Made by a program: the position numbers and the translations under genes. From Eleginops maclovinus (taxonomy: Eukaryota; Chordata; Actinopteri; Perciformes; Eleginopidae): 64,000 nucleotides of DNA. How positions within the stretch are numbered: position 1 is the stretch's first letter; each line of letters begins with the position of its first letter. Location: contig NC_086352.1 in assembly GCF_036324505.1 (NCBI RefSeq), positions 29,406,312-29,470,311 of the forward strand. Direction: 5' to 3'. Below are positions 29,838-43,387 of the stretch, one piece after another. Below the pieces are notes generated by a model that saw nothing but the letters and a program-made list of their open reading frames with translations, did no database searches and was not told the DNA's origin.

Positions 29838-32613
29838 GGGCTGCCCTTATCCTGACACAGGCTCAAAAGAAGGGGGATATGATAGTGGTAAGAGATGCTC
29901 AAGGAGGATGAGCTGCAATAGCATCCAGCCTCTAAACTGTGCTACAGTCATTTGATTTAATGGCATTTATCTACACTTGACTGAGAAGGTAATAATCAAT
30001 TATAAAGCAAACACTTTTCAATGAGCGTTGATTTCAAATTCAGTGTATGTTTTATTCTCTTCTCGTGAGCACACACATTTACACTTCATGCCACGCCTCA
30101 GAGACTCCATCTGATGCTCATAAAAAAAATCCTAAATCAGTGAATGTGGGAGGAAGGCTGTCTGTTGAGGAGCCCCTTTAAAAAAAAAAACATTTCAGCC
30201 ACCAAGGAGGGGGAAAAAAAAAAACACACGCGCACCAATCAACTCAAGGACTGTACAAAGAGCGGTCTGTCGTTGCTAAGAGACAGATACAGAGTAACCT
30301 CCATGAGAAACCTGACCATGACCCTTCTTCCTCCTCCTCCTCCTCCTCCTCCTCCCGAGCAGTCTTTCCCTCTCCTACCCAATTACTACTGCACATTAAA
30401 GCCCACCTCTGTCACAATAACGCTGAGATGGGGGTGGGGTTTGTCAAGCTGTACAGAACATTTTAGATTATTCCTTAAAGGAAAACCTTTTTATTCCACA
30501 CACCAGAATGAATTTAGTAGTGTCAGTGTTTTTACCCAGGCTGGTGGATGGGCGGAGTCAGGGCGGGATAAGAAAAGAGAGGGTGGGGGGTGGGCTAGTG
30601 GGAGGCTGTCAGGCGAATGAGAAGATGGAGATTTGACAGAGAGGTGGCGGAGAGTTCAGGTTATACGAGGCCTGTCGATTAGTGCGTTTGCGGCTGACAG
30701 GTGGAATCCCAGGGGCACGTCTGTCACTGCCACGGCTGCCAGGCCGGAACCCAGCACCACCACAGGAGATACCCATGGGCGGGAACATGCTACTCACCGA
30801 GGAACCTCATTGGACCAGGCCTGAAAGCCCCCGCCTCCCAGTTGTAGTCTAGATTAAAGCTTTATTTTGCACTGAAAGCAGGGCGAAAGTCGTGTTAATC
30901 CCCCACTAATACATTGCTATCAGTGATCTGTTTACAACCCCATCCAAACATCTTCCTGGAACAGGTTTTAATCTGACCAAAGGCACAATAGACATTTTTT
31001 TAGGGGCCCACGCAAAATTTTACTTTTTGTTGTTGTTTTTTAAATGTTGCAGAAGTGCATGTGACTCTGAAAAACACAGTGCCAAAAGGGCCTCTGCTGT
31101 TGCTAAGATCCATTAAGATGCAAATCTTGCTTTTACTGAAAACGCAACTGGGGCAAAAGGAAAAATCATACTGGGTTGAACAAAAATAATGGCAAGAGTT
31201 AAATCGGATATTATGGCCTTCAGAGGAGAGCAGAGACAAAAGTAGGCCACAGTAGTCTCAGCGGATCGAGTTTATATCAAAGTATCAAATAAAGCGCCGG
31301 TCGCTCAGAACCTTCCAGATACTGTCGGATTGTGTGATTTAAGGACATGTTTCAGGTGACTTCCTGTGATTCAGGCAGCTGATTGGTTTAAAATGTAACT
31401 ACCTCTACATAGAATAGATGTGCCTTCAGTATCAGAGTCACTGCTTTGGTTTTCTTCTAGTGGTACAAAGGAACATATGCAGGTATGTTGTACCATATAG
31501 TCACATTTTAAGTAGTTTACGTGAGACAATCAAATTCATGGTATTTCATATATGGTACAATTAAGAACGAAATATTGCACTTTTTTCTCTTACATTTATC
31601 TGAAAGATATAATTCCCAGTTGCTTCTAAAAAAAAGGATTTTGAATAACAAAAATGTATGATAAACCTATAAAAGACATATATAATGATAAAGTTCTATA
31701 ATAATAAAAACATAAAAGCTCAAACTATTAGCTTCCAATCCTTTGTGACGTGTGACAAAACAACCAAATTCTTCTGGACATGTTAGCAGCAGAACTACAT
31801 TTTCCATATTAATTTCTGATATTTGAGGACCAAAGAAGTAAATCTATTAAATATTTCTGGAAAAAAAGATTAGAGAAAAGTAATAAAAAAATACATTGGG
31901 TATCAGAACTTTCTTATAATTATATGTTGTCTAACGGCCTTCCGTATTAACTTGCAACCCTTTGCAGGGTCAGTTTCCAATGCAGGCTTGAGATGGCTTG
32001 AAGAAATGATTGTGATGTAATATCCTATACCGATGCATTATATTGAACATCAGGGGGAAAATAAGCTAGTTAAGCAAAGTTAGTTAAGTTAGCTGCACCT
32101 AATAAATTGGAAAACTAGTTTGCAGGCTCTTCTGCAGGAGGTTCTTTATTATTCAAATGATGTTAATGAAAACATAAAAGCTTTTCATCTATTCATTGAA
32201 CCCTATTAAAGTTTGAATTACTTTGGTCTTCATGACTTTTCTACCTTTTTGTTTTTCACTTTTTTTTTTAATACCTATGATGTCAGACAGAAGTCAGTTG
32301 ATGTTTCAAGCAAATCCTTTAGATTTCAGATATCCGGGGGAATCTCGAACATGAAATCTGAAATAAACATGTCATTGCCAACGGGCAGTGATGCATGTGG
32401 ACATTCGCGGGCAGTGATATGCGATAACATTGCACAGAGTTGGCCCACGTGTGATATCACAGAGAATTTCTAGAGTAAACTCGCTTCCGTGTTTGTTGTT
32501 GCCTATCGTGCAGCATTGTTTCAAACAAAGACGGATTTAGGTGGACTTCCTTCTCAGCACTTCTTAATCATCTATGATCACTCATGGGTCACAGGAATAT
32601 TGTTTGTGTGCTG

Positions 32614-32626
32614 TGACCTTTGACCC
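32614..32626 (-). promoter_or_regulatory. DR1 nuclear-receptor site, consensus
   Basis: TGACCTTTGACCC reads GGGTCA-A-AGGTCA on the minus strand, the textbook HNF4/COUP-TF DR1. It lies 8.3 kb downstream of the nr2f2 stop. Confidence 0.45.
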
Positions 32627-32935
32627 TCTGATCTCCTGACTACGGCTGCTTGGTAATCTTGCCGATATAGGAAACTGGATGACGGTAGATCAGAGGAGCG
32701 CGTAAATTCCTAAAGTTTAGCTGGCTTTAATTCAAAAGGTGTCACTTTCGTTTTCCTCTCTCTTAGTTTAAGGACTTTAAATGGAGACCGTCTGCAGACA
32801 TGTGGGGGTTGGTATGGCGGGGATTGGGGCCCTGGACATAAGGGGCCCGCATGCATCAAGCTGAAAATGTGCTGATCTGAAAGAGGTTGGTATGTGGTGT
32901 ATATGGCCAGCCTAAACTGCAGGAAAAAATTGATT

Positions 32936-33150
32936 TTCTAGGGTTGCCCTTCTTAGTTGATGAGTCAACCAATTGGTCCTTTTGGTGTCAGTCGACCAAG
33001 AGTTGTTCAGTCCATTAGTCGCTTGTTTTCTTTTCTTTTCATGATTAATGTCTTAATTAAAAAAAACACATCTATTAAATGATGTAATCGCTTGGTTGAC
33101 AAGTCGTTGAGTGTTAGACGACTAAGAATTAGTTTGGTCGAGGACAGGCA
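32936..33150. repeat. Possible short interspersed repeat with GTCGAC-type motifs
   Basis: It starts CTAGGGTTGCCC, contains TCAGTCGACCAAGAG and, inverted, GACGACTAAGAATTAGTTTGG, and ends GTCGAGGACAGG. The inverted motifs at both ends suggest a MITE-like element. The family is not identified. Confidence 0.4.
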
Positions 33151-36100
33151 TTTGATTTTGTAAAACTTGAATATGTTTGTGAACGTAAGATGCAGCAACC
33201 TTAGCTGACTTGATAGCACTTAATGAGCAAGACAAAAAGACACAAAAAATAAATAAATAAATCACACTATTTATTCAGACTTACTTTGATGCTCCCCTGA
33301 AAACTGATCATAGCGAAGTCAAACTGGTCCTTGTGCTACTGTTTCACATTACTCAACGATGGCACAGATATCATGGCTCATCTCCAAATCACAGGCTGCC
33401 ATTCGCAGCCCTTCATTCTTCTAATGTCCTGCAGAAGATAACAGCAGAGCAATCATTTGGTTAATACAAAGTTCCTGTTTGGATCATCATCATTTCACCA
33501 TGTCTGAAACCTATCTTTGGAGTGGAGCACATATCAGTCTCGGATTGGAAGAACAGGGTCTTTAAAAGAGTGACACACATCCATGTCTTTTTACTCAGGC
33601 ATACCAAGAAAACAATTACTTTTCTTGTGCGTTCCATTACTCAAAATATTATACTTGTAAGTATGCCTGGAATAAATCTAGTATGTGTGCCAGAAATGTC
33701 AAGATGTCCTACTGCATCGCTTCTTGTGAGCATGCTTTTCTAAATAATATGACCTGCAATCCTTTGTGCAGGGGTTATATGATCAAAAGGCTACATTTTA
33801 TGAAATAGTAATATGTAACAATTGTAAGCATATTGCATGCAACAGTACATACTAAAAAATAAAAATAAAAATGGAATGGAATGGAATGCATAAATTGCAT
33901 AGAAAAGAGTTGTACTTGCATCTATAAACAAGTTTGAACTTCTACGCTAAATTGAATAAGATGCCAACACTGTCTAAATGATACTCTTGAACACTTTAAA
34001 TCTCAAGTTGTGACCTAACATTATAAAGAAGTGTCTCCAATAGGGACCATGTTGATATCCGTATGTTAAATAGGGAGAGTTTGCCAGATAAAAACATATC
34101 CGCTGCAGCTTTTTAAATACCTCTGGAGGAAAATTAAATGGTCAGCCAGGTCAGTCATCAAAACAAATAAATATCTCCATGTGTCTTAAGAGCTGCAATT
34201 TAATTACATTACATTAGATTACATCCATAACATTGGCTTTGAGAGCTTATTTCGAGTAACGTGGGGCAACACCATTAACAGCATTATATAAAACAAATAT
34301 TTTTACATTTGAAAAACTTAAAAAGTGGAAAAGTCCACTGAGGTCAGGATTATTTTAGTGTTTAAATAACATCTGGATTTGTTTATTTGGGACCATGTTC
34401 CACTTTTCAACTCTAAGTAACAGCTTCCTCCCAGCGTTTCATTCAAATGCAGTTACATACGTAATATTTTCAGGAGGCCCACTTTTAAGTCCATGACCTG
34501 AAACAAACGGAGGAAGTGAATCTTAATCCAAAAAGTAGCATCAGTTTTGCATTTGGTTGCGTGCAAAGAGTGTCTCCATTTAGACTTGTTATGTAAGGGC
34601 AGGCTGTAATCTGTTATATAAAGACAGAGTAAGTGAAATGGGCTGTGCCTACATTTGGTAGCTTCCAGGATTTGGTTTTCCTCTAACAGAATTGTTTGTT
34701 CTCTTTAACATTTGTAATATACATTAAGTTAAAATAAAAATATTTCCTACATAATGTTAAATTAACCCTTAAATTTAGACTTTGGAGCCGATATAATACG
34801 TACGTTCTCAAAATGGTAATGCTTTAAAATAACAAAAACTTTTTGAAAAAGAAAATGTGCTCAGATTTGTTTAAGATATCAGTCATAAAAATATAAAATC
34901 CCTAAAAAAAACTGAGCAAAGAAATCAGCTGCAGCTGAGTATGAAATGACTTTATAAATATAGAATCTTATAACAGCTCACCAGGACATTCGTACTTGTG
35001 ATATGAATACCCAGAACACACACTATACTTCAATATACTATACAAAATGACACACTGACACACTTTACATGACATACATATCACACCTAGAGGACACAGG
35101 AAAATACAGGATGTGTAATTTATTATTGACAGATAAGTGCCATTGCACCTCTGGCCATACTGATGTTTATTTCAAATACTGGTGCTGCTCAAACACCAAC
35201 TGAATGCTGCTGCACTTCCTGTGTACCAGAGGCTGTTTACTGGGAAATATTGTTTGTATTTGTTTAACTGATTTAACGCTGAAATCTGGATGAGAATAAT
35301 GGCTACTTGAAGGGCAATATTATAATTAACCTTTACAGTAGGTCTTTAAAATGTGAGAATAATAATAAATAGATAATTAAAAGCTCATTACCTTCTCAAT
35401 CCCAGGTTAATCTTCTGATTGCTTCAGTTGTCCATCCAAAACCGTCCAACCAGAGAACCCAAACTGCTTTACCTGTATCAAAGATGGCTAAAAGAAAAAA
35501 AAAGACTTATTTGATTAATTAACCATTTCTGTCATTTCATCTGGCAGATGTACTGAAGCCTACATAGACTATACATTTTCTTTGCTAATTTGAAATGATT
35601 TTTTCTGTCAATAAGGGTTATACATCAGGATTCAGGGGGAGCTTTGTATGAGCATACCAAATCTGTCATTTAAAAAACTCCACAGTCAAACAGGAATACA
35701 AAAAAAAGTTGTATTAAAGATGTTTGGAACTCTTTGTGAAGTTTATTGGATATTTTCCTGGGATGATTTTATTTTTAGTAGGAAATGTCACATATTTGAT
35801 GCTTCATGTTTTTGTCAATATCACACATCATACATGAAAGTACATTTCAAGTTTTGTAGCTGGAAAAAAAATGACATATCTGTAAATATGAGGAAGACTG
35901 TGGTTTACTATAGTAGACATTTTATTTATTTATTTAATTGTTTATTTCTATATTAATTCGTCATTGTTAACATACACGCACACACCAGATAATCCAGTGG
36001 GGTGTGTGGAGCCTGCTGGAGAAGACGGGACAGTCTCTCAACTGAAAAGAAAAAAAAAGAAGGTAATTTTCATTGATTGTCACAATTGTATTTTCATTGC

Positions 36101-39100
36101 CTTTAAACCTTTAGTTCAATATTGTAATACATGAATAAGTCACTTAGTCTATTACAGTAAACAAATAAGAAACCCCTCATTAAAGAGTTCAACAAAACAG
36201 ACACATTTGTCTTCAGTTAGTTTGTAAAAATCGAAATCGATTTTGTGGATTATACAAGACAAAGAAAAAGCAGAGATCATCAGGAGAAATTGTATCAATT
36301 AAGACTTCCTATGATCCCTACGTGTATAATTATCCTAAAAACACTTGATGATATGCTTATACAGTTTAATTATCAGCCCTAATGAAAATGCTTTGTGAAA
36401 ACAACAAAAACACACTATAAATAAATCTAAAATGACTTAGAAGGTATCATTATACAGAATTATTGCCACTCACTGACATATGTTTGCAGGGGTAATAGTA
36501 TTTAATGGTTCATATGGTTTCTGTATATTATAATAATTTTAAAATTCAATATACTCACCATATGGAGTACATTCATATACTGTAACATCCTTTAAATAAC
36601 CCTGTTCATTATGCATTATAGAGGGGGGGCTTGCAAATGAAGTCAGTGAGTGTGCAGTAATTATGATTGAAAATTGTAATTAAGCATTGTTTATTGTATA
36701 GTCTTAATTATACAGTATTATTTAACATGATATATGTTAAATAACATGGAAAGCAATGAGAGAAAGAGAAGTCATCTGATTGAACCACATTCTGTCAGAA
36801 ATGCTGTTTTTCTGCTGAGGATATTTTTGGCTCTCCACAGAGATGCACAGAGAAGAAGAGAGGAACAGAGTGACGGCTGTCAGAGGGAGAGAGAGAGAGA
36901 AGCTTTCAGAACTCCCCCCGGCAGGCAGTGTGTGAGATCTGGGGCCCCGGGGCCCTTTGGATGGCTCACATTGAATGGGTGCCCTGGCGAGGTGACCAGG
37001 CTCTTTGAGAGCAGGTTACGAGGGGAAGGGAATGCTTTTGCTCTGCGTTTGGCCCCCTGACCCACTGTCCAACGTCTGCCTTGCCAGCTTTGAAACCCAA
37101 CATATTTATTTGCGTCGCTCTGAAGAGAGAGGGTGGAGTGGCTGTCAGAATAAAGTCATCGTCCTGCTGACAGCTTCATCTGCCGTTGAAGGGCAGCTAT
37201 GACAGGCGCACAATGTCGCAGCGTCGGCCAGCCCTGGGCGAAGAACTGTCATCTGTGGACACGCTGGGAATCTCCCCTCCCTCCACTGTTCCCAAGCTCA
37301 CTTGATACGCCAGAATTATTTCCCTGGCCTTGTTAGAAATGTTTTTTATCTCAGTGTACAAGCATGTCAACAGGGTAACATGTGGGAACGGTCCATTGCT
37401 GGGATTCAGGGAGGCTTTTGTTGGTTTCATAATTAAGAAGGAGGGAAAAGATGAGGCAGTAACACATTCAAGGCATACCTACATACATTTATATTGTTTA
37501 TTTAATAAAATGTGTTGTGTATTGCTGATAAATCAAGGTAACCTCTAAGGTTGTATTGGGAGATTTCTCTGAGGATCTGATACCAGTTATAGCAAATCAA
37601 CCTGTCACACAGGCCAAACAAAGTTTTGTCTTTACATGAAATTGAAATTAGCTGGTTTATCAATTTTGGTTGGCTGCACAATTAGGAACACCAGCCAATA
37701 AGTCACACAGAGATATAAAAACAACGGTATAATGTCATCTTTAATCCTTCTCATTTTTCATTTGAGTAATAAAAGTTTTAAATTGCCTTCAAGTGTTAGT
37801 AATTAATGTCTCCGATTAACAGAAATTAGAGACTTGTGGCATGAGTAGAAACAGAGATATACCCTGACAGCAGAGTGACCTCCCTCTACAGGTAATTGCC
37901 TGAGCGATGCTGCGGGTGGTGTAGCAACGGTGCAGCGACCAGCTGGTGTCGTGCTAATGTGCACGGGGCACCCGGCATCCTCTCCTATCAATAAGTCATT
38001 ATCTGAGCCGTGCCACTGATGGGCATCCTGCAGGCCTCTCTGCTGCTCAGACAAAGAGGAGGAGAATGCTGGAATGCTGCCCATTTATGAGGTGTTAATC
38101 ATGCCTCAAAACAGCACCGCACCATAAACGGCTCAATCTAGGTCCCCTAAAGATTCTGCCAAAGATTTAGATTATTTTGACCGCCTGTCCTCTCAGTGGA
38201 GGTTGCTGGGTTCGTACGAGGACATTACTCATTGCTACAAAAGGGTTTTTCATGTCCCTGGATGTTATTAAGCCAGAGGAAGAAAAAAAACGGTTTATTT
38301 TTCTTACAATTCATATTCTGCCAAAAAATAAACTACAGTTTAGCGTTAAATGTAATGCACTAAGAACAATGCTGTGTTCTTAATATATGAATTCAACATT
38401 GTGCATAATGGGTACAATTATTTTAAGGTGTCACAACTGAATGTTGGTGCCATTTTCTGTAATAACAATTAATTTAGTGAAAACTAAAATATCTCTGATT
38501 ACAAAGTCATACATTTACAAGAACAACATTCCCTTTGCAAGGTTTTTTCCTCTCCAAATGGATTATATATTTATTCATTATTTTTGCTTAAAATTATGAC
38601 ATTTGAATCATTTTATGGCAACATTTTTGAATCATTTTTCCAAATTATTTATGGACATTAAATGTGAAACTGGTGCATTTATAGTGCTGAACATAACAGG
38701 ATTTCCAATATTTTTCCAACACTACTTCTTGGATTGCAGGGTAACTAATGCTATCATTGTTTTTTATTTATCACATTTACATAAATGTATATAAAAGCAA
38801 AATATATCATAGGACTTTGTTTCTATATTTCTTTCTGGGCTCATGGTTTTTCTTCTCAGGAGGTCGAGTCTATGTAATACCCCCATGACTTTTCAAGGGT
38901 TATCTGACACCAAAACCATTCAGAGTAGTTAATAATAATAATAGGAGACAGGATTTTACAACTCTTGGGAAGCTGAAATGATTTTATCTTCAATCTCTAC
39001 CACCTCAAAAATAAACAGGGAAATCACCTTGATCGAGTTACCGAGTTATCAAGAAGGAAAAGGGTCTGCATGTCTCAGATTGGCTTATGCAGCGTGTTGG

Positions 39101-39244
39101 CCGATCTTAGGCAAGGTTAACTTCTGTGCAGGACACCTGTGTTTTGTCAACGTATCATCTTACAATATCCTACAAGAAGTAAAAATGTTTATTATTTTAT
39201 GCTATTTTTTTCTAAGAAAGTCCAACAATACCTTCTTTAGGGAA

Positions 39245-39620
39245 CAAGATCACTGAGGGTTAGGGTTGGGGTTAACTGAAGCACATTTGGATTTGGATTT
39301 AAATGACTATGAAAGTAGTTATACTTAAGTACGGAGGGTACCTTACAAACAAGTCAGTTTTTCATTACGCAACAAAACTACTTGGTTAGGTTTAGGGAAA
39401 GATTGTGGTGTTGATTTAAATAACTACCGGAACATTGTTACTTAAGTACGGAAGTTACGCAAGAATGACTCGTATTGACTTCTGGATTCAGGTGAAAAAT
39501 AAACAGCTCTATCTAAGTCCCGCATTATTTGGAACTACTCATTCACCCCATCCTCCTTCCCACTCAGACTTCATCGCCCCTTATACCATTCACCAGTCAT
39601 TGCTGAGAATCACGTGAGTT
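39245..39620. repeat. Short direct repeats with TTACTTAAGTACGGA motif
   Basis: The motif ACTTAAGTACGGA occurs near 39,324 and 39,440, and ACTACTTGGTTAGGTTTAGGG between them resembles a repeat common in percomorph fish (from memory). It looks like a small degenerate tandem element. Confidence 0.4.
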
Positions 39621-41214
39621 TTATTTGACATTTCCTGTGAAATTGATCATGTGGATTGCAAATTATTTTCGTAGCCATAATTACGAAAAGTTTCTGAGAA
39701 CAGTTATTGTTGATAGTGTCCTCTGCTTTGCTCTACTAACGCGTTAATGTCATCAATTATAAATATGAAACTCTTAGACGGACACAGTGTCTTACTGGCC
39801 TATGCGAGGAAGACCATATACATGAATGTTTCTTTACTCCACAAGCTGTTTAAAAAATACAAAAATGAATTAAGAATAAAGAAAGACAATAGTAAAACAC
39901 TATCCAACTTCTCTTTCTTTGTGGTATTAATCGCCCCCCCACAACACCCGGGAGTACCACCACTAACTCTCTAAGCACCATCGCACCATCAGCTCAAATT
40001 ACCGTGAACAATAACAGAAGAAAGCTAGTTAATGGCGAACATAATTGGCCCAGACAAAAGGCCAAACACTGCGAATCACACTTTCCAGCAGGAGTGAGCA
40101 GAAGGCGACGTCTGGGCTGCAGCCAGCGAGTGGGGAGAGATATTTCACTGCAGATATCCATCTACCACCTGAATCACATTTCATGACTCGGTCAGCCACT
40201 GAACCGAGCGGCGGACTCTTTTACAGCCGGATACACAACATGGCACTGTGAGAGAACGACAGTGTTGGCAGTGTGCTGTCCAAAAATCATTACTATTCAG
40301 ATATAGATTATAAGCACATCAGAAACGCTCTACAAGAAGGCCTCATTATGTTGACATTATTTCCACTTATTTAAAAGGATTTCCTGTCCCCACCGGTGTG
40401 TGCATTGGTGTTTTTCATTAGGTGCATTACATTCCTGTTGTTGCCTGTCGGAGATGTTAAATGAGGTAGACAAGGCTTAAATCCTCTACAGCGCTGATAA
40501 CTGGCTCACCACTCTCTCCCCGTCTAACACACTGCTGCGAGGAGGAGGGTTAACTATCAGCCATAATGTGTAACTGAAGATCAGCTTCCCCCTCCGGCTT
40601 CACTCCTCCCACCCCCCCACCCCACCCCTCCTGCAGCACCCCTCCCCTCCCATGAACCCTGATGCTGTTGTTAGGGTGGTCTCTGCTTCTGCTGTCACCA
40701 AGCCGCCGGTCTTTCAGACGTCCCGCTCTCTCCCCTGTGTTTTTTTTTCTTAGGCGTCACAAGATTACTGAAGCACTGCTGACATCTCTATCAGCCTGAC
40801 CTAACACTCTGCCCTTTTCCTCCCTCCCTCCCTCGTCTTACACTCCAGGATCCATCACACTCTGGCCTGAGCCGCTCACTCCTACACATTAAAAAACAAG
40901 AAGAAAAGGGAAAAACAAAAACATTGAAAATACAGAAGGAATACCACTAAGTTTTTCCTCCCCAGCAGGCAGCACATGAAATAAACACTTTACAGCCTCC
41001 AGCACTTGAAAGTAATTCAGATAAGACTGCTCTCTTCCTCAACTCGGAGACAATCCCATGAGGTATTTCTGCTAAAGCTGTGATGTGTATGAATCGAAAC
41101 AGGGATATTTGACTGCTCATTCCTACCAATTCATCCATTTTTATTGTCAGTTGTACTGTACAATATAAATATAACATCCTTAGAGAACAATTCCACAGAA
41201 TAGATTTCAGATGG

Positions 41215-41560
41215 TGTGTTTTAATCTACAGTAGCAGCATCGGTCTGTCGGTCAAACTGTAATATCTCAACAACGATTGGATCGATGTCATGACATTTTG
41301 TTAACAAACATATGGTCCCCAAAAGATTAATCCAACCAACTTTGCTGATCCGTTGTCTTTTCCTGTAGAGCTTACTGCCACCATGCTGATCCTCAAACTT
41401 TTCATCTTTTTGCCATAACCAGCTTTGGTGCGAACTGCTAGCATGCTAACACACCAAACTCAAATGGTTAACAGGGCCTTACACTTGTTAATCATCAGAA
41501 TGTTATTGTTAGCACGTTAGCATGCTTAATTCAGCCAGAACATCTCTTAGTCTTGTAAAA
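41215..41560. repeat. Teleost interspersed repeat (GCTAGCATGCTAACAC type)
   Basis: The order AATATCTCAACAACGATTGGAT, then GCTAGCATGCTAACACACC, TTGTTAGCACGTTAGCATGC and AGTCTTGT is that of a short repeat seen in very many copies in fish genomes (from memory). The two TAGCATG motifs are partly inverted. Confidence 0.5.
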
Positions 41561-41783
41561 AAAAACAGACCAGATTCATAGTTTCCTAAAAATGCAATAT
41601 GAATTTAAAAACTTTGCAATACCATTATATTAATCTATTCATATGATCCAAAGTATTTCAGGAAATAGTTTCCATTAAAGTCCTGGAGAGTATTCAATCC
41701 AATTTCATACAAGAAAATAGGATTATAATAAAGATAGAATTACATTCAAAGCATAACTGTTTCTAAAGTCTGCAGGCGTTATA

Positions 41784-41983
41784 CAGTGGGGCAAAAAAGT
41801 ATTTAGTCAGCCACCAATTGTGCAAGTTCTCCCATGTAAAAAGATGAGAGAGGCCTGTAATTTTTATCATAGGTATACCTCAACTATGAGAGACAAAATG
41901 AGAAAAAAAAATCCAGGAAATCACATTGTAGGATTTTTAATGAATTAATTGGTAAATTCCTCGGTAAAATAAGTATTTGGTCA
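41784..41983. repeat. Left terminal inverted repeat of Tc1-like element
   Basis: About 200 bp, matching the reverse complement of 43,188-43,387. The outer and inner direct repeats are probably transposase binding sites. Confidence 0.9.
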
Positions 41984-42149
41984 CCTACAAACAAGCAAGA
42001 TTTCTGGCTCTCACAGACCTGTAACTTCTTCTTTAAGAGGCTCCTCTGTCCTCCACTCGTTACCTGTATTAATGGCACCTTTTTGAACTCGTTATCAGTA
42101 TAAAAGACACCTGTCCACAACCTCAAACAGTCATACTCCAAACTCCACT

Positions 42150-43171
42150 ATGGCCAAGACCAAAGAGCTGTCAAAGGAGACCAGAGACAAAATTGTAGAC
42201 CTGCACCAGGCTGGGAAAACTGAATCTGCAATAGGTAAGCAGCTTGGTGTGAAGAAATCAACTGTGGGAGCAATTATTAGAAAATGGAAGACATACAAGA
42301 CCACTGCTAATCTCCCTCCATCTGGGGCTCCACGCAAGATCTCACCCCGTGGGGTCAAAATGATCACAAGAACGGTGAGCAAAAATCCCACAACCACACG
42401 GGGGGACCTAGTGAATGACCTGCAGAGAGCTGGGACCAAAGTAACAGAGGCTACCATCAGTAACACACTACGCCGCCAGGGACTTAAATCCTGCAGTTCC
42501 AGACGTGTCCCCCTGCTTAAGCCAGTACATGTCCAGGCCCGCCTGAAGTTTGCTAGAGGGCATTTGGATGATCCAGAAGAGGATTGGGAGAATGTCATAT
42601 GGTCAGATGAAACCAAAATAGAACTTTTTGGTAAAACTCAACTCGTCGTGTTTGGAGGAGAAAGAATGCAGAGTTGCATCCAAAGAACACCATACCTACT
42701 GTGAAGCATGGGAGTGGAAACATCATGCTTTGGGGCTGTTTTTCTGCAAAGGGACCAGGACGACTGATCTGTGTAAAGGAAAGAATGAATGGGGCCATGT
42801 ATCGTGAGATTTTGAGTGAAAACCTCCTTCCATCAGCAAGGGCACTGAAGATGAAGCGTGGCTGGGTCTTTCAGCATGACCATGATCCCAAACACACCGC
42901 CAGGGCAACGAAGGAGTGGCTTCGTAAGAAGCATTTCAAGGTCCTGGAGTGGCCTAGCCAGTCTCCAGATCTCAACCCCATAGAAAATCTTTGGAGGGAG
43001 TTGAAAGTCCGTGTTGCCCAGCGACAGCCCCAAAACATCACTGCTTTAGAGGAGATCTGCATGGAGGAATGGGCCAAAATACCAGCAACAGTGTGTGAAA
43101 ACCTTGTGAAGACTTACAGAAAACGTTTGACCTCTGTCATTGCCAACAAAGGGTATATAACAAAGTATTGA
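42150..43171 (+). pseudogene. Tc1-like transposase, frameshifted
   Basis: A DD34E transposase that cuts and rejoins its own inverted repeats (family knowledge). It starts [20 protein letters not shown] with a paired-type helix-turn-helix ([19 protein letters not shown]). The first catalytic Asp is in [12 protein letters not shown]. Shortly after that, at about 42,630-42,636, a run of A appears one base short, and the frame moves to an early stop at 42,702-42,704. The other frame carries on with [20 protein letters not shown], the second Asp in HDHDPKHTA (usually DNDPKHTA) and the catalytic Glu in [15 protein letters not shown], and ends at TGA 43,169-43,171. One base change seems to be the main lesion, so the copy cannot encode a full enzyme. 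Confidence 0.93.
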
Positions 43172-43187
43172 GATGAACTTTTGTTAT

Positions 43188-43387
43188 TGACCAAATACTT
43201 ATTTTCCACAATAATTAGAAAATAAATTATTTAAAAATCCTACAATGTGATTTTCTGGATTTTTTTTTCTCATTTTGTCTCTCATAGTTGAGGTATACCT
43301 ATGATGAAAATTACAGGCCTCTTTCATCTTTTTAAATGGGAGAACTTGCACAATTGGTGGCTGACTAAATACTTTTTTGCCCCACTG
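43188..43387. repeat. Right terminal inverted repeat of Tc1-like element
   Basis: About 200 bp, the inverse of the left arm. It begins directly after the transposase stop region and ends GCCCCACTG before the TA duplication. Confidence 0.9.

Larger units (their letters stand above)
24933..41200. other. Gene desert downstream of nr2f2
   Basis: No exon, RNA gene or intact transposon is recognised in 16 kb. It contains a TG microsatellite, a CCT repeat (30,329-30,357), a few interspersed repeats (about 32,936-33,150 and 39,245-39,620) and GC-richer unique islands at about 26,990-27,130, 29,640-29,880, 30,540-30,840, 36,735-37,330, 37,855-38,110, 40,020-40,250 and 40,380-40,750. The islands stand out from the AT-rich background and are candidates for regulatory elements, as expected beside a developmental transcription factor. 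This is inference from composition only. Confidence 0.4.
41784..43387 (+). mobile_element. Tc1-like DNA transposon, near full length
   Basis: The 1,604-bp element begins CAGTGGGGCAAAAAAGTA and ends with the inverse, flanked by TA target duplications (41,782-41,783 and 43,388-43,389). Inverted repeats of about 200 bp (41,784-41,983 and 43,188-43,387) each carry an outer AAGTATTTAGTCA and an inner AAGTATTTGGTCA direct repeat, the IR/DR arrangement of Tc1-like elements. The arms differ at only around a dozen positions, so insertion was fairly recent. The transposase is disrupted. Confidence 0.95.

Noticed and set aside
30144..30824. 158- and 63-codon frames in a GC-rich patch
   Set aside because: Low-complexity (poly-Pro from a CCT repeat) and no splice or domain support. 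A regulatory island is likelier.
42131..42616. 161-codon minus-strand frame inside the Tc1 element
   Set aside because: It is antisense to the transposase.
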